64,000 bases of DNA from [Pseudomonas] carboxydohydrogena (GCF_029030725.1 NZ_CP113162.1:1238501-1302500), one strand, 5' to 3'. Shown: positions 1-9,022, counted from the stretch's first letter. A program made the numbers and translations. The notes: a model not told the origin generated them from the sequence alone.

Positions 1-325
1 GCGCGCGGGCGTGGCGCGGCCCTGCGCTCACGTAATACGAATTGAATAAAAAGGCGTAGTCGGGATGAAAGACCTTGTAGCCCGGCATATGCTGGCCGAG
101 CACGAATTGCTCGAAGAACCATGTGGTATGGGCGCGGTGCCATTTCGACGGGCTCGCGTCCGGCATCGACTGGACGAGTTGGTCCTCGGCGGACAGCGGC
201 GCTGCACGCCGCTCGGTTTCACCGCGAACCGTGCGGTAGGCACTAGAAAGCGTGCGGGAGAGGGAAGTTTCGGGAAACGCCGGCGCAACGGACTCGCCGG
301 AGGCGACGAAAGCTCGGTTTGTCAC
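1..325 (-). CDS. egtB: EgtB, hercynine oxygenase (partial, 5' end only)
   Basis: EgtB is the iron-dependent sulfoxide synthase that joins hercynine to a thiol donor in ergothioneine synthesis. The minus-strand frame is open from a GTG at 325 to the window edge, so about 108 N-terminal residues are visible. GGAG lies about six bases before the GTG. Around residues 40-90 the frame reads SAEDQLVQSMPDASP, KWHRAHTTWFFEQFVL and LFNSYY, the DinB-like N-terminal domain of EgtB; the two His of HRAH are in the usual metal-ligand position. The catalytic FGE-sulfatase domain lies outside. By analogy egtD would follow it, beyond the window. Confidence 0.85.
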   Translation of the reverse strand, partial: MTNRAFVASGESVAPAFPETSLSRTLSSAYRTVRGETERRAAPLSAEDQLVQSMPDASPSKWHRAHTTWFFEQFVLGQHMPGYKVFHPDYAFLFNSYYVSAGPRHARA

Positions 326-592
326 GAAAATCTCCGGTTTTGGGGAAGAAACAGTGCCTTGCCAGTTATGTTCCGGAATGAATTTATCTACGCCCACGCT
401 AGGCGATTGTTATCCGGCGCGGCACACTTCGGCGTGATTTGGCGAAAATGCGCTGTTCTGACCGTATAAAACCCGCTTTTTGGGTGCGATTTCGTTGGAT
501 GGACGTGCGATTCTGGCTACATATATAGGCGAGGCGGCAGCCTGCCCGTGATCCTGACATCGGAGGCTGGACCCGCGCCAAGGGATATGACG

Positions 593-928
593 ATGAGCAT
601 CGAGCAATTTATCGAAAGTGAAGTGAAGTCGAACGATGTCGTGCTGTTCATGAAGGGCACGCCGCAGTTTCCGCAATGCGGGTTTTCAGGACAGGTCGTC
701 CAGATCCTCGATCACGTCGGCGTCCCCTACAAGGGCCTGAACGTTCTCGACTCGACCGATCTGCGCAACGGCATCAAGGAATATTCCAACTGGCCGACCA
801 TCCCCCAGCTTTACGTGAAGGGTGAATTCGTCGGCGGCTGCGATATCGTCCGCGAGATGTTCCAGAACGGCGAATTGCAGAAGATGTTTTCCGACAAGGG
901 CGTCTCGGTGCGCCAGGCGGCGGGTTAG
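593..928 (+). CDS. grxD: Monothiol glutaredoxin, Grx4/GrxD family
   Basis: A 111-residue monothiol glutaredoxin that carries and delivers [2Fe-2S] clusters in the cytoplasm, usually with BolA. The CGFS active site is at residues 29-32; the WPTIPQLYVKGEFVGG segment forms the glutathione-binding cis-Pro/GG region. Length matches the single-domain family. I chose the ATG at 593 because AAGGGA sits seven bases upstream; an in-frame ATG at 587 is too close to that site. No bolA is present in the window. A strong bidirectional terminator separates it from convergent rpsD. Confidence 0.95.
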   Translation: MSIEQFIESEVKSNDVVLFMKGTPQFPQCGFSGQVVQILDHVGVPYKGLNVLDSTDLRNGIKEYSNWPTIPQLYVKGEFVGGCDIVREMFQNGELQKMFSDKGVSVRQAAG

Positions 929-984
929 TCGCCCTTCGCGCCGGAAACGAACGGCGCATGGAAGTAAAGTAAATGGACGCCAAG

Positions 985-1013
985 AAAAAGGCCGCCCGAT
1001 GAGGCGGCCTTTT
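985..1013. terminator. Bidirectional rho-independent terminator
   Basis: AAAAGGCCGCC and GGCGGCCTTTT form an 11-bp stem around a six-base loop, with A-run and T-run on opposite sides, so it can stop both grxD (plus) and rpsD (minus). Confidence 0.85.
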
Positions 1014-1036
1014 GATTTTGCAGTCTCGCGCGTGAA

Positions 1037-1654
1037 TTAGCGCGAATAGAATTCGATGATGAGGTGCGGCTCCATCTGAACCGGGAAGGGGACTTCCGAC
1101 AGGTTCGGAACGCGCGTGAATTTCGCGGTCTGCTTGCCGTGATCGACTTCGATGAAGTCCGGCACGTCGCGCTCGGCGAGCTGGTTGGCTTCCAGCACGG
1201 TGGCGAGCTGCTTGGAGGCGTCCTTCACCTCGATCACGTCGCCGACCTTGACCTTGTAGCTCGAAATGTTGACGCGCTGGCCGTTCACCTTGATGTGGCC
1301 GTGGTTGATGAACTGGCGTGCGGCGAACATCGTCGGCACGAACTTGGCGCGATAGACCACCGCATCGAGGCGGCGCTCCAGGAGGCCGATCAGGTTCTCG
1401 CCCGAGTCGCCCTTGAGACGGGTCGCCTCGACATACACGGCGTAGAACTGACGCTCGGAAATGTTGGCGTAATAGCCCTTGAGCTTCTGCTTGGCGCGGA
1501 GCTGCGTACCGAAGTCGGAGAGCTTGCCCTTGCGGCGCTGGCCATGCTGGCCGGGGCCGTATTCGCGCTTGTTGACGGGGCTCTTCGGGCGGCCCCAGAT
1601 GTTCTGGCCCATACGGCGATCGATTTTATACTTCGCCTCACTGCGCTTAGTCAT
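1037..1654 (-). CDS. rpsD: 30S ribosomal protein S4
   Basis: S4 is a primary 16S rRNA-binding protein of the 30S subunit. The 205-residue product starts [16 protein letters not shown] and ends [11 protein letters not shown], as in alphaproteobacterial S4. The S4 RNA-binding domain covers roughly residues 95-155, around [11 protein letters not shown] and [17 protein letters not shown]. The frame stays open upstream to 1774, but the ATG at 1654 matches the family start. It stands alone here, not in the alpha (rpsM-rpsK-rpsD-rpoA) operon, which is normal for alphaproteobacteria. Confidence 0.97.
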   Translation of the reverse strand: MTKRSEAKYKIDRRMGQNIWGRPKSPVNKREYGPGQHGQRRKGKLSDFGTQLRAKQKLKGYYANISERQFYAVYVEATRLKGDSGENLIGLLERRLDAVVYRAKFVPTMFAARQFINHGHIKVNGQRVNISSYKVKVGDVIEVKDASKQLATVLEANQLAERDVPDFIEVDHGKQTAKFTRVPNLSEVPFPVQMEPHLIIEFYSR

Positions 1655-1776
1655 CGCGTCCTCTTTAAAGTTTGAGTTTTGAGGAAACGCGCCCTCCTGT
1701 GTAACCGGGATATCCCGGATACCGACAGGCCGTCCCCATAAGCATGACAGGGAAAACCACGGGTCGCGAAACACAA

Positions 1777-1797
1777 CGCGGGCCGAAACGGCCCGCG
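1777..1797. terminator. GC-rich stem-loop between rpsD and the cupin gene
   Basis: CGCGGGCC and GGCCCGCG flank GAAAC, a stable tetraloop-like hairpin. It lies 80 bases past the cupin stop and upstream of rpsD, so it probably ends the cupin transcript. The T-tract is poor. Confidence 0.45.
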
Positions 1798-1878
1798 AGC
1801 AGGGGTGTTCTTAAGGAAAAAGCGCCGCCAAGTCAAATGTTTGAGGCCTTGGCGGCGTCGAAAATCCAGCCCTCGATT

Positions 1879-2298
1879 TTACTTCAGGGGAGCCGGGGAG
1901 GCGACCGGCTTGCCCTTCTCGACAATGTAAATTCCGAGCAATTTTAAGGGCTTGCCGGGAGCTACCTTGACGTCATGGGGGACATTGGGAGGCACCTGGA
2001 TGACGACGCCGGGTTTCAGCGCCTGATCCGGCTTGCCGTCGACGATGAGCGTGCCTTCCCCCTCCAGCACATAGCTGACGTCAAAGCCGGGATGGGTGTG
2101 GCGGCCTGCGCTCGCGGTTCCCGCGGCAATTTCCGCGATCGCCTCGACGACGTGGTAACCAGCCGGAAAATCGACATCCTGCAACGGCGTGCGTTTGATG
2201 GCTGAGGCCGCCGGAGCCGGCGTCATGGCTGTCTGGGCATTGGCCATGCTCATGCCGGCCAGCGCGATCGAACAACAAAGTATCGTACCCTTCAACAT
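1879..2298 (-). CDS. Secreted single-domain cupin protein
   Basis: A 139-residue protein with a signal peptide (hydrophobic run ending about MSMANAQ) and one cupin barrel. The first cupin motif is GRHTHPGFDVSYVLEGEGTL (about residues 66-85), supplying two His and a Glu; the second is PPNVPHDVKV with the third His. These residues suggest a metal site in the periplasm. AGGGAG precedes the ATG at 2298 by about seven bases; a GTG two codons earlier is a poorer start. Substrate and reaction cannot be told. It is a single-gene unit on the same strand as rpsD and murI. Confidence 0.75.
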   Translation of the reverse strand: MLKGTILCCSIALAGMSMANAQTAMTPAPAASAIKRTPLQDVDFPAGYHVVEAIAEIAAGTASAGRHTHPGFDVSYVLEGEGTLIVDGKPDQALKPGVVIQVPPNVPHDVKVAPGKPLKLLGIYIVEKGKPVASPAPLK

Positions 2299-2376
2299 GG
2301 ACACTCTCCCTCATGCTGCCCTCTCTCGGGGCAGATGCACGAAGGCTAGCAGCGCGATGAAAGGAAGCAAAAGAAC

Positions 2377-3174
2377 TTAGGCGTGATCCAGCGCCTGTGC
2401 GCCGAAGAACGGTTGTAGCGCCTTCGTCAGCACGGACGAGGGAGGCTTGCCCGATGTGAATAAAAATTTCGCGGGCGCTGGAATATTCTCGCTTTCGAAT
2501 TTCTTGAGCAGGCTTTCGACGCGCCGCGCGATGGCGGGGGCGGGGTCGATCCAGTCCACTGGCCAGGGTGCGATCCGGCGAATCTGCTCCAGCAGCAGCG
2601 GATAATGAGTGCAGGCCAGTACCACGGTGTCGGTGCGCGGAGAGCCCTCGATGAAGCAGGGCGAAATCTCGGCGAGGATGGCGTCGTCGCTCACGCTCTC
2701 GCCGCGCAAGGCGGCCTCGGCCAATGTGGCGAGGTTTCCCGCGCCGACGAGCGTCACCTCGCAATCGTGCGCGAAATCGGCGATCAGCTTTCTGGTGTAC
2801 TCGCGCTTCACCGTGCCGCGCGTGCCGAGCACGGAGACACGCTTCGTCTTCGAGGAGGCGCAGGCGGGTTTGATCGCGGGCACTGTGCCGACGAAGGGAA
2901 CGGAATAGGCCTTGCGCAGATGATCCATCACCAGCGTCGAGGCGGTGTTGCAGGCGATGACGACGAGATCGGGGGTGTGATGCTCGATCAGGTCGCCGAT
3001 CAGCGGCACGACGCGCGTGATAATCGCGCTTTCCTCATGTCGGCCGTAGGGGAAGAAGGCGTCGTCGGCGACATAGGTGTAGGCGGCGTCGGGGCGGGCC
3101 GTGGTGATTTCGCGCAGCACCGTCAGGCCGCCAAGGCCGGAATCGAATACGAGGATGGCGGGCGATCTCGACAC
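2377..3174 (-). CDS. murI: Glutamate racemase
   Basis: Converts L- to D-glutamate for peptidoglycan. The 265-residue product has the DSGLGG motif at residues 11-16, the first catalytic Cys in ACNTAS (Cys75) and the second in ACTHYPLL (Cys188, followed by His190), the hallmarks of the cofactor-independent Asp/Glu racemase family. Length is usual. The C-terminal 35 residues after the second domain are less conserved. No obvious operon partner; the cytochrome b561 gene upstream is divergent. Confidence 0.95.
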   Translation of the reverse strand: MSRSPAILVFDSGLGGLTVLREITTARPDAAYTYVADDAFFPYGRHEESAIITRVVPLIGDLIEHHTPDLVVIACNTASTLVMDHLRKAYSVPFVGTVPAIKPACASSKTKRVSVLGTRGTVKREYTRKLIADFAHDCEVTLVGAGNLATLAEAALRGESVSDDAILAEISPCFIEGSPRTDTVVLACTHYPLLLEQIRRIAPWPVDWIDPAPAIARRVESLLKKFESENIPAPAKFLFTSGKPPSSVLTKALQPFFGAQALDHA

Positions 3175-3258
3175 GAAAAGAATATAGCTGGCCGTTGGTT
3201 AGGAATGAGTTGCACAGGCTGATGGCTTCACCCTGCGCGGGATAACGCTATACTCTTA

Positions 3259-3275
3259 TTTAGAGTGATTCCAAG
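3259..3275. promoter_or_regulatory. Possible degenerate Irr/ICE iron-control box
   Basis: TTTAGAGTGATTCCAAG matches 14 of 17 positions of the perfect ICE-type palindrome found at 36895 in this same window. It lies 73 bases before the cytochrome b561 ATG. The half-sites are imperfect, so this is a candidate only. Confidence 0.4.
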
Positions 3276-3348
3276 CCGTTACTTGGCAGCCCGCTTGTTG
3301 CTGCCGTTCTTCTATGGCTTCTCGTCGGTTTAACCGGTGGCGGACGAT

Positions 3349-3897
3349 ATGCTGAACACGACACGATCCTGGGGCGCGGTGGCGCGGGCGTTTCATTGGG
3401 GGCTCGGCATCGTCATCATCGGCATGATTGCCTATGGCTGGTGGATGAACAATTTTCCGGCGCGGGCGGACCGTTTTTTCTATCGTTCGATCCATGCCGA
3501 CATCGGCTATCTCGTGCTGCTGTTCACGGCGCTGCGGCTGATCTGGAAAGTCCTCAATCCGACCCCGGCGCTGCCCGCCGGCACGCAAGCCTGGGAAGGA
3601 ATGTTCGCGCGCCTCAACCAGGGAGCGCTTTATGTGCTGACCCTCGTGGTGGTGACGCTGGGCTGGGCGCATTCAGGCGCGCACAAGCCGGACTATGCTG
3701 ATTTCTTCGGCCTGTTCCGGGTGCCGCAGTTTACGGTCGAGAACCGGGCTGCCTCGGGCTTTTACGAGCACTGGCACATCTATGCGGCCTATGTGTTGCT
3801 GGCGCTGATTGCGCTGCATGTGCTCGCTGCGTTCTACCATCGCTTCATCAGGAAGGATGGCGTGCTGGAGCGGATGATTGACGGCAGGGCGCAGTAA
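3349..3897 (+). CDS. Cytochrome b561
   Basis: A four-helix inner-membrane dihaem b-type cytochrome that moves electrons between quinol and a periplasmic partner. The 182-residue product shows four hydrophobic segments; haem-ligand His residues are seen in RAFHWGLG (helix 1), RSIHADIGY (helix 2), EHWHIYAAY (helix 3) and ALHVLAAFYH (helix 4), the Ni/Fe-cytochrome b561 pattern. I use the ATG at 3349; a GTG four codons upstream is possible. It is monocistronic and faces away from murI. The degenerate ICE-like box upstream suggests iron control, which would fit a haem protein. Confidence 0.85.
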   Translation: MLNTTRSWGAVARAFHWGLGIVIIGMIAYGWWMNNFPARADRFFYRSIHADIGYLVLLFTALRLIWKVLNPTPALPAGTQAWEGMFARLNQGALYVLTLVVVTLGWAHSGAHKPDYADFFGLFRVPQFTVENRAASGFYEHWHIYAAYVLLALIALHVLAAFYHRFIRKDGVLERMIDGRAQ

Positions 3898-3933
3898 GCG
3901 ATCCGGCGTCGTGTCTGCGCGTGGCTATCCCGT

Positions 3934-5241
3934 TCAGGCTTTTCCGAACACCCGGCTGAAGATCGTATCGACGTGCTTAAAGTGATAGGCGAGATCAAAT
4001 TGCTCCTCGATCTCCTTGTCGGACAAGTACTTTTTAACGTCCTCATCCTTTTTCAGAAGTGACTGGAAGTCGCCTTCGCCGCGCCAGACCGGCATCGCGT
4101 TGCGCTGTACGAGCTTGTAGGCGTCTTCGCGTGAGGCGCCCTTTTGGGTGAGCGCCAGCAGCAGCCGCTGCGAGTGGACGAGGCCGCCGAGGCGGTCGAG
4201 GTTCTTCTGCATGTTCTCAGGGTAAACGAGCAGCTTCTCGATCACCCCCGCGAGGCGGTTGAGCCCGAAGTCCAGCGTCACGGTGGCGTCGGGGCCCATC
4301 ATCCGTTCAGCGGAGGAGTGCGAGATGTCACGCTCGTGCCAGAGCACGACATTCTCCAGCGCGGGCGTGACGTAGGCACGGACCATGCGCGACAGGCCGG
4401 TGAGGTTTTCGGTCAGCACCGGGTTGCGCTTGTGCGGCATCGCGGAGGAGCCCTTCTGCCCTTGCGAGAAGAATTCCTCGGCCTCCAGCACTTCGGTGCG
4501 CTGCATGTGACGGATTTCGATGGCGAGACGTTCCATCGATGCGGCGATGACGCCGAGAGTCGCGAAGAACATTGCGTGGCGGTCGCGCGGAATCACCTGC
4601 GTCGAGATTGGCTCGACAGTCAGCCCCATCGCCTTGGCGACGTGGGCCTCCACGCGTGGATCGATCTGCGCGAAGGTGCCGACCGCGCCGGAGATGGCGC
4701 AGGTCGCGATTTCCTTGCGCGCGGCGACGAGGCGGGCGCGGTTGCGGTCGAACTCGGCGTAGGCGTAAGCGAGCTTGAGGCCGAAGGTGACCGGTTCGGC
4801 ATGGATGCCGTGCGAGCGGCCGATCACCGGCGTGAGCTTGTGTTCGAACGCGCGCGTTTTCAGCGCCGCAAGCACGCGGTCGATATCGGCGATCAAAAGA
4901 TCGGCGGCGCGCGCAAGCTGGACATTCAGGCAGGTGTCGAGGACGTCCGACGAGGTCATGCCCTGATGCACGAAGCGCGCTTCGGGGCCGACGATTTCCG
5001 CCAGATGGGTGAGGAAGGCGATGACGTCGTGCTTGGTCTCGCGCTCGATCTCGTCGATGCGATCCACATTGAAGGTCACGCCCCTGGCTTTTTCCCAGAC
5101 CTTCTTCGCCGCCTCCTTCGGGATCGTGCCGATCTCAGCCAGCGCGTCTGCGGCATGGGCCTCGATCTCGAACCAGATCTGGAAACGGGTCTGGGGCTCC
5201 CAGATGGAGGTCATTTCGGGGCGGGAATAGCGTGGAATCAT
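3934..5241 (-). CDS. purB: Adenylosuccinate lyase
   Basis: Catalyses two fumarate-releasing steps of purine synthesis (SAICAR to AICAR and adenylosuccinate to AMP). The 435-residue product begins MIPRYSRPEM, has the fumarase/aspartase signature GSSAMPHKRNP (about residues 264-274) with the mobile catalytic Ser, and the His-bearing segments RFVHQGMTSSDVLDT and GRSHGIHAEP. Length is typical of the short PurB class. The start is well supported by conservation. rpe follows upstream on the same strand with a 58-base gap, so the two may be co-transcribed. Confidence 0.97.
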   Translation of the reverse strand: MIPRYSRPEMTSIWEPQTRFQIWFEIEAHAADALAEIGTIPKEAAKKVWEKARGVTFNVDRIDEIERETKHDVIAFLTHLAEIVGPEARFVHQGMTSSDVLDTCLNVQLARAADLLIADIDRVLAALKTRAFEHKLTPVIGRSHGIHAEPVTFGLKLAYAYAEFDRNRARLVAARKEIATCAISGAVGTFAQIDPRVEAHVAKAMGLTVEPISTQVIPRDRHAMFFATLGVIAASMERLAIEIRHMQRTEVLEAEEFFSQGQKGSSAMPHKRNPVLTENLTGLSRMVRAYVTPALENVVLWHERDISHSSAERMMGPDATVTLDFGLNRLAGVIEKLLVYPENMQKNLDRLGGLVHSQRLLLALTQKGASREDAYKLVQRNAMPVWRGEGDFQSLLKKDEDVKKYLSDKEIEEQFDLAYHFKHVDTIFSRVFGKA

Positions 5242-5299
5242 CGAAACGTCCTATCGTCTTCTGTCGTGCCTGTATCGCGCCGGATTGTCCCGGCTTCGA

Positions 5300-6001
5300 T
5301 CAGATCGCTTCGCCGCGCGCGGTGGCGGCGGCGAAGCGGATCGCCGAAATGTTGGCCTTGTAATGTTCGAACGTGCCGCCACGGAACACCGAGGAGCCTG
5401 CGACGAACGCATTCGCGCCAGCGGCGGCGATCTGCGCTGCATTGTCCGCAGTCACGCCGCCATCAACCTCGATATCGATCGGGCGGCCTGCGCACATCGC
5501 GCGGATGGTAGTGATCTTCTCCAGCACGGCGGGAATGAATGACTGGCCGCCGAATCCCGGATTGACCGACATCACCAGCACGATGTCGATGAGGTCGAGC
5601 ACATATTCGATGACGTTTGCGGGCGTCGCCGGATTGAGCGCGACACCGGCCTTTTTGCCGAGCGCGCGAATCGCTTGCAGCGAGCGGTGCAGATGGGGAC
5701 CTGCCTCGGCGTGGACGGTGATGTGGTCGCAGCCCGCCTTGGCGAATGCCTCAAGATAAGGGTCGCAGGGCGCGATCATCAGATGCGCGTCGAAGATCTT
5801 GTTGCTGTGCGGGCGCATCGCCTTGATGACGTCCGGCCCGTAGGAAATGTTCGGCACGAAATGGCCGTCCATCACGTCCAAGTGCAGCCAGTCGGCCCCG
5901 GCGGTATCGACGGCGCGGACTTCCTCACCCAGCCGGGCATAGTCGGAGGCGAGAACCGATGGCGCGATAATCAGCGGGCGGTGAGCGGACGGCTGGGACA
6001 T
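5300..6001 (-). CDS. rpe: Ribulose-phosphate 3-epimerase
   Basis: Interconverts ribulose 5-phosphate and xylulose 5-phosphate in the pentose-phosphate and Calvin cycles. The 233-residue TIM barrel shows [26 protein letters not shown] (catalytic Asp and metal His), [19 protein letters not shown] and EVDGGV (second Asp). All active-site motifs are intact. It lies upstream of purB on the same strand. No cbb genes are next to it, so a Calvin-cycle-specific role is not indicated. Confidence 0.97.
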   Translation of the reverse strand: MSQPSAHRPLIIAPSVLASDYARLGEEVRAVDTAGADWLHLDVMDGHFVPNISYGPDVIKAMRPHSNKIFDAHLMIAPCDPYLEAFAKAGCDHITVHAEAGPHLHRSLQAIRALGKKAGVALNPATPANVIEYVLDLIDIVLVMSVNPGFGGQSFIPAVLEKITTIRAMCAGRPIDIEVDGGVTADNAAQIAAAGANAFVAGSSVFRGGTFEHYKANISAIRFAAATARGEAI

Positions 6002-6239
6002 GGCTGGGCTTTAATTCATCCGTGGCGGATGGCGTTTCGCTATCATGCCTCAAGCTCCGGTGCAAAACGGGAATGACCCCTAAAGGCCGGTCTGCACGGC
6101 ATTTTCTGCCCCTCGACGGCAGCTTTTGCCGGATCAAGCCGCGCCGTCTTGTCCAAAAATATCGATTTTCCGGGCATTTTGGTCCGGCACGACAATTGCT
6201 GGAACTCCTGTAGGGCCGCGCATGCGCGGCGGAGGGAGT

Positions 6240-6998
6240 ATGGCCATGTATCTGGCTTTGGCAGGTGCCGCATCCACGGCGCTCGATCTGTTGTCGTCGC
6301 TGACGTCGTCGAAATCATCGTCCGCAAAGACGACGACCGGGGTCACCCAGAATTCAAATCCTTTCAGCATTTCATCCAGCACGTCGGCATCGGCGACATC
6401 CTCGGCCGCCTCGAATTGGGGGCAGAGCGGAGCCTTGTCGCCTGATACGTGGAACGCGCTGCTGGCGGCGCAATCGCCCTCGGCGACAAATGCCTCGACG
6501 TCGTCCTCGGACGCGATGAAGGATCTGTTTTCGCAGATCGACGTCAATGGCGACGGTTCGATCTCCAAATCGGAATTCGAGCAGCAGCTCGGTGCGGGCG
6601 GCACCAATGTCGCGGCGGCCGATAATGTGTTCGCCAAGCTCGACACCGATGGCGACGGCTCCGTCAGCATGAATGAATTGGCCAGCGCGCTGCAAACCAG
6701 GAAGTCCGGTGGCAGTCATCACGCCCATGGCGGACATGGCGGCGGCGGCGGAGGAGGAGGCCTTGCCGATGCCTTGTCGCAATCGGTCGACGGGGCCACG
6801 ACGAGCACCACGACCAATTCCGATGGTTCTGTCACCACGACGCTGACCTATTCCGACGGCTCGAAGGTCACTTCGACCAGTGTGGCTTCGAGTGCCGGCT
6901 CATCCAGCGCGGCTTCGTCCTACAATCTGATCGAGAAACTGATCCAGTCGCAGTCTCAGGCGGTCTCCAATGCGGCGAGTTCGTCTGTCAAAGTCTAG
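6240..6998 (+). CDS. EF-hand calcium-binding protein with His/Gly linker
   Basis: A 252-residue protein with two canonical EF-hand loops, DVNGDGSISKSE and DTDGDGSVSMNE, about 34 residues apart near the middle. A Ser/Thr/Ala-rich low-complexity N-terminus precedes them; after them come a His/Gly stretch (HHAHGGHGGGG) and a Ser/Thr-rich tail. The beginning MAMYLALAGAASTALDLLSSL is weakly hydrophobic, not a clear signal peptide. GGAGGGAG lies just before the ATG at 6240; ATG 6246 is an alternative. Similar EF-hand proteins occur in this family without known function. The His/Gly run could bind metal (inference). Confidence 0.8.
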   Translation: MAMYLALAGAASTALDLLSSLTSSKSSSAKTTTGVTQNSNPFSISSSTSASATSSAASNWGQSGALSPDTWNALLAAQSPSATNASTSSSDAMKDLFSQIDVNGDGSISKSEFEQQLGAGGTNVAAADNVFAKLDTDGDGSVSMNELASALQTRKSGGSHHAHGGHGGGGGGGGLADALSQSVDGATTSTTTNSDGSVTTTLTYSDGSKVTSTSVASSAGSSSAASSYNLIEKLIQSQSQAVSNAASSSVKV

Positions 6999-7055
6999 CG
7001 CGTAGAATACGCGTCTAGCTCACCACCCCGTACGCACACACACGCGGTACCAGTG

Positions 7056-7096
7056 CGCCCGATGCTTACGTAGCAATACGTGACATCGGGCGATTT
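7056..7096 (+). terminator. Likely rho-independent terminator after the EF-hand gene
   Basis: CGCCCGATG (7056-7064) pairs with CATCGGGCG (7084-7092), followed by ATTTTC. An inner ACGT/ACGT match extends the stem. Confidence 0.65.
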
Positions 7097-7155
7097 TCAT
7101 GTCTCGCTAACGATGCCGCCGCGTAATGCCCATGGTGTTCGCGTGGTGGGGCGTG

Positions 7156-8322
7156 ATGTTGCGGAAAGCGTTGTTGTGCGGGAGTCTGGGGATCGCGGCG
7201 CTTCATCCCGCATGGGCAGGCGATGAATTCGTCGCCTCGCTGCGTCTGCGTGGCGGCTTCGATTCCAATCCGCAATTCTCCACCGGCAACGGTATCGGCG
7301 GCTCGGCCTTCGTCGGAACCGATGCCTCGATGGCGGCAGCACGCAAGGATGGCGATACGAGTCTTGGGATTGCGGCGGAAGCGAGCCAGACCCAATACGC
7401 CAATCCGCAGGCGACGCCCGGCCTGAGCGGCAAGGTCATCATCCGCGGAATGCTCGGGAACGACGATCTGAACATCAGTTCGGTGACGACGATTTCCGAT
7501 GTCAGTACCTATAACCTGCGTTCGTCCGACCTTGTCCAGTCCGTCAAGGGCGAAGCGAAAGTCGGTTCATTCAAGCTGTTCGCGACGGGCGAGGGCGCGC
7601 GTTCGAGCCTGAACCAGACCAACGCCATCTTTCAGGATTTCTTGCCCGAAGCGGAGCAGTATCTGCGCGGCACGCTCATTCCCGGCGTGGCCTATGTCAG
7701 CGGCAAGTTCGAGATCGGGACCTCGGTCAATTTGTCGGTGCGGCGCTATGCGCGTGAGTTCGACGTGTTCGGCTATCGCCGCGACAACGAGCGCATTCAG
7801 CCTTTCGTCTTCGCCAAATATGCCGACAAGGATTTCAGCGTCACCGGATCGCTGTCGCAGTTGCGCGGCACCTGGCACGATCCCGATTTCAGCAATGTGA
7901 AGACCTTGCTTTATGAAGGTCATCTGCATTGGCGCCGCGATGCGTTGACGCTGGATCTGACCGCATGGAAGCGCGCCAACGAGACCACGTTCCCGATTTC
8001 GCCGATCACCATCGATGCAGCCTATACCGGCAAGCTGTCATGGGCGGCCATGTCACAACTCACGCTGAGCGTGGCAGCCGGGTATGCGACGACACGCTAT
8101 CTCGATTCCCCATTTAATGCGCAGACCGCAACGGTTGCGTTCGGCGGCTCCTACGATCTGGGCAATGATTATGCGCTGGGGCTCGACCTGACCTATGCGC
8201 GAGGCATTCTGATTTCCGGGGATAAGGCCGATGCGCTGATCCTGTCATCGTCGATCACGAAGAAATTCTCGCCGCTCGTAAAGGAGGTGGAAAAAGAGAA
8301 AACTCAAAACCGGAAAATATGA
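7156..8322 (+). CDS. Predicted outer-membrane beta-barrel protein
   Basis: A 388-residue exported protein. From the ATG at 7156, MLRKALLCGSLGIAALHPAWAG is a clean signal peptide. The mature part is rich in alternating polar/aromatic strands (for example RLRGGFDSNPQF, VSGKFEIGTSVNLSVRRY, KLSWAAMSQLTLSVAAGYATTRY, YALGLDLTYARG), as in DUF560/OMP_b-brl-type barrels. It does not end in the classical aromatic residue; instead there is a Lys/Glu-rich tail (VKEVEKEKTQNRKI), so the last strand probably precedes it. An upstream in-frame ATG at 7126 would place a charged stretch before the signal and is less likely. No partner gene defines a substrate. Confidence 0.65.
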   Translation: MLRKALLCGSLGIAALHPAWAGDEFVASLRLRGGFDSNPQFSTGNGIGGSAFVGTDASMAAARKDGDTSLGIAAEASQTQYANPQATPGLSGKVIIRGMLGNDDLNISSVTTISDVSTYNLRSSDLVQSVKGEAKVGSFKLFATGEGARSSLNQTNAIFQDFLPEAEQYLRGTLIPGVAYVSGKFEIGTSVNLSVRRYAREFDVFGYRRDNERIQPFVFAKYADKDFSVTGSLSQLRGTWHDPDFSNVKTLLYEGHLHWRRDALTLDLTAWKRANETTFPISPITIDAAYTGKLSWAAMSQLTLSVAAGYATTRYLDSPFNAQTATVAFGGSYDLGNDYALGLDLTYARGILISGDKADALILSSSITKKFSPLVKEVEKEKTQNRKI

Positions 8323-8325
8323 GTG

Positions 8326-8346
8326 CGGATGGGAAATTCCCATCCG
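8326..8346. terminator. Perfect palindrome between convergent genes
   Basis: CGGATGGGAA and TTCCCATCCG around a single A form a 10-bp dyad just after the barrel gene stop and before the convergent glycine-rich gene stop. It lacks a T-tract. Confidence 0.5.
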
Positions 8347-8365
8347 CGTTATCGCAGGCTCGCGC

Positions 8366-8623
8366 TCAGTAACCGCAGCCGCAGCCCCCGCCATGGCCAC
8401 CGCCGAGGATGCCGCCGCGGCCAAGCACGGCCCCGAGCACGCCACCCTTGCCGGTGGTGACGGAGGTATTGACGACGAGCGCGCTGCGCCCGTTCAGCAG
8501 GCCCAGGACGCCGCCTTTGCCGGTCAGCACGTTTGCGCCGATGCCGATGCCTCCACCCTTGGCGAAGCTCGGCGTTGTCGCGAGAGCGACTGCGGTGGCG
8601 GCGAGGATCAGGATATTCTTCAT
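8366..8623 (-). CDS. Small secreted glycine-rich protein
   Basis: An 85-residue protein starting MKNILILAATAVALATTPSFAKGG, a typical signal peptide with cleavage after FAK or SFA. The mature 60 residues hold two TGKGGVLG units and end GGGHGGGCGCGY. GGAG lies eight bases before the ATG at 8623; the frame is open further upstream but without a site. I know of similar short Gly-rich secreted proteins in rhizobia, none with a function. The CxCxY end could bind metal or form disulfides (inference). Confidence 0.7.
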   Translation of the reverse strand: MKNILILAATAVALATTPSFAKGGGIGIGANVLTGKGGVLGLLNGRSALVVNTSVTTGKGGVLGAVLGRGGILGGGHGGGCGCGY

Positions 8624-8803
8624 GACGTTTGCTCCACTGTTGATGTGCGCGGTCTGCACACGCAACGCACCGTGGAGAGATGAGGGAGCCTCGCCAATCG
8701 AAACAGAAAGCTAACCTTAAATTCTACGGGAAGAAGTGTAGGCCGTTCAGATTTGACGTCAGATCGTTACCACCTGCCGCGCTTGTATCGGGAACCCGTT
8801 TTG

Positions 8804-9022
8804 TTAACTCGCCTGACGATGCAAGGCGGTGACTTCGCGGTAGGCGTAGCGATCGCGGATTTCACGGTTGAAAAATCCGCCGCGTGATTCGGCATGGCTG
8901 AATGCGGAGAATTTCTCCGGCGGAACGTCGAAATAAACGTACTCACGGCCGGACACGAACGTAACCCACAAATCCCGATCGATCGGGTCGTACATGATGC
9001 GGCGGATGGCGGTCGAAGGCAT
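8804..9022 (-). CDS. KTSC domain protein
   Basis: A 72-residue protein consisting of one KTSC domain (about residues 5-65: AIRRIMYDPIDRDLWVTF, YVYFDVPPEKFSAF, GGFFNREIRDRY). The family is named for lysyl-tRNA-synthetase-associated domains and probably binds nucleic acid; its role is unproven. The start at 9022 has GAGAGGAG about six bases upstream; the longer frame to 9175 runs through the nirK terminator and is not likely. Monocistronic, downstream of nirK. Confidence 0.75.
   Translation of the reverse strand: MPSTAIRRIMYDPIDRDLWVTFVSGREYVYFDVPPEKFSAFSHAESRGGFFNREIRDRYAYREVTALHRQAS

Noticed and set aside
4144-5511. 455-codon open frame on the plus strand
   Set aside because: Antisense to purB and rpe, with His/Arg/Gly-rich composition and no domain.
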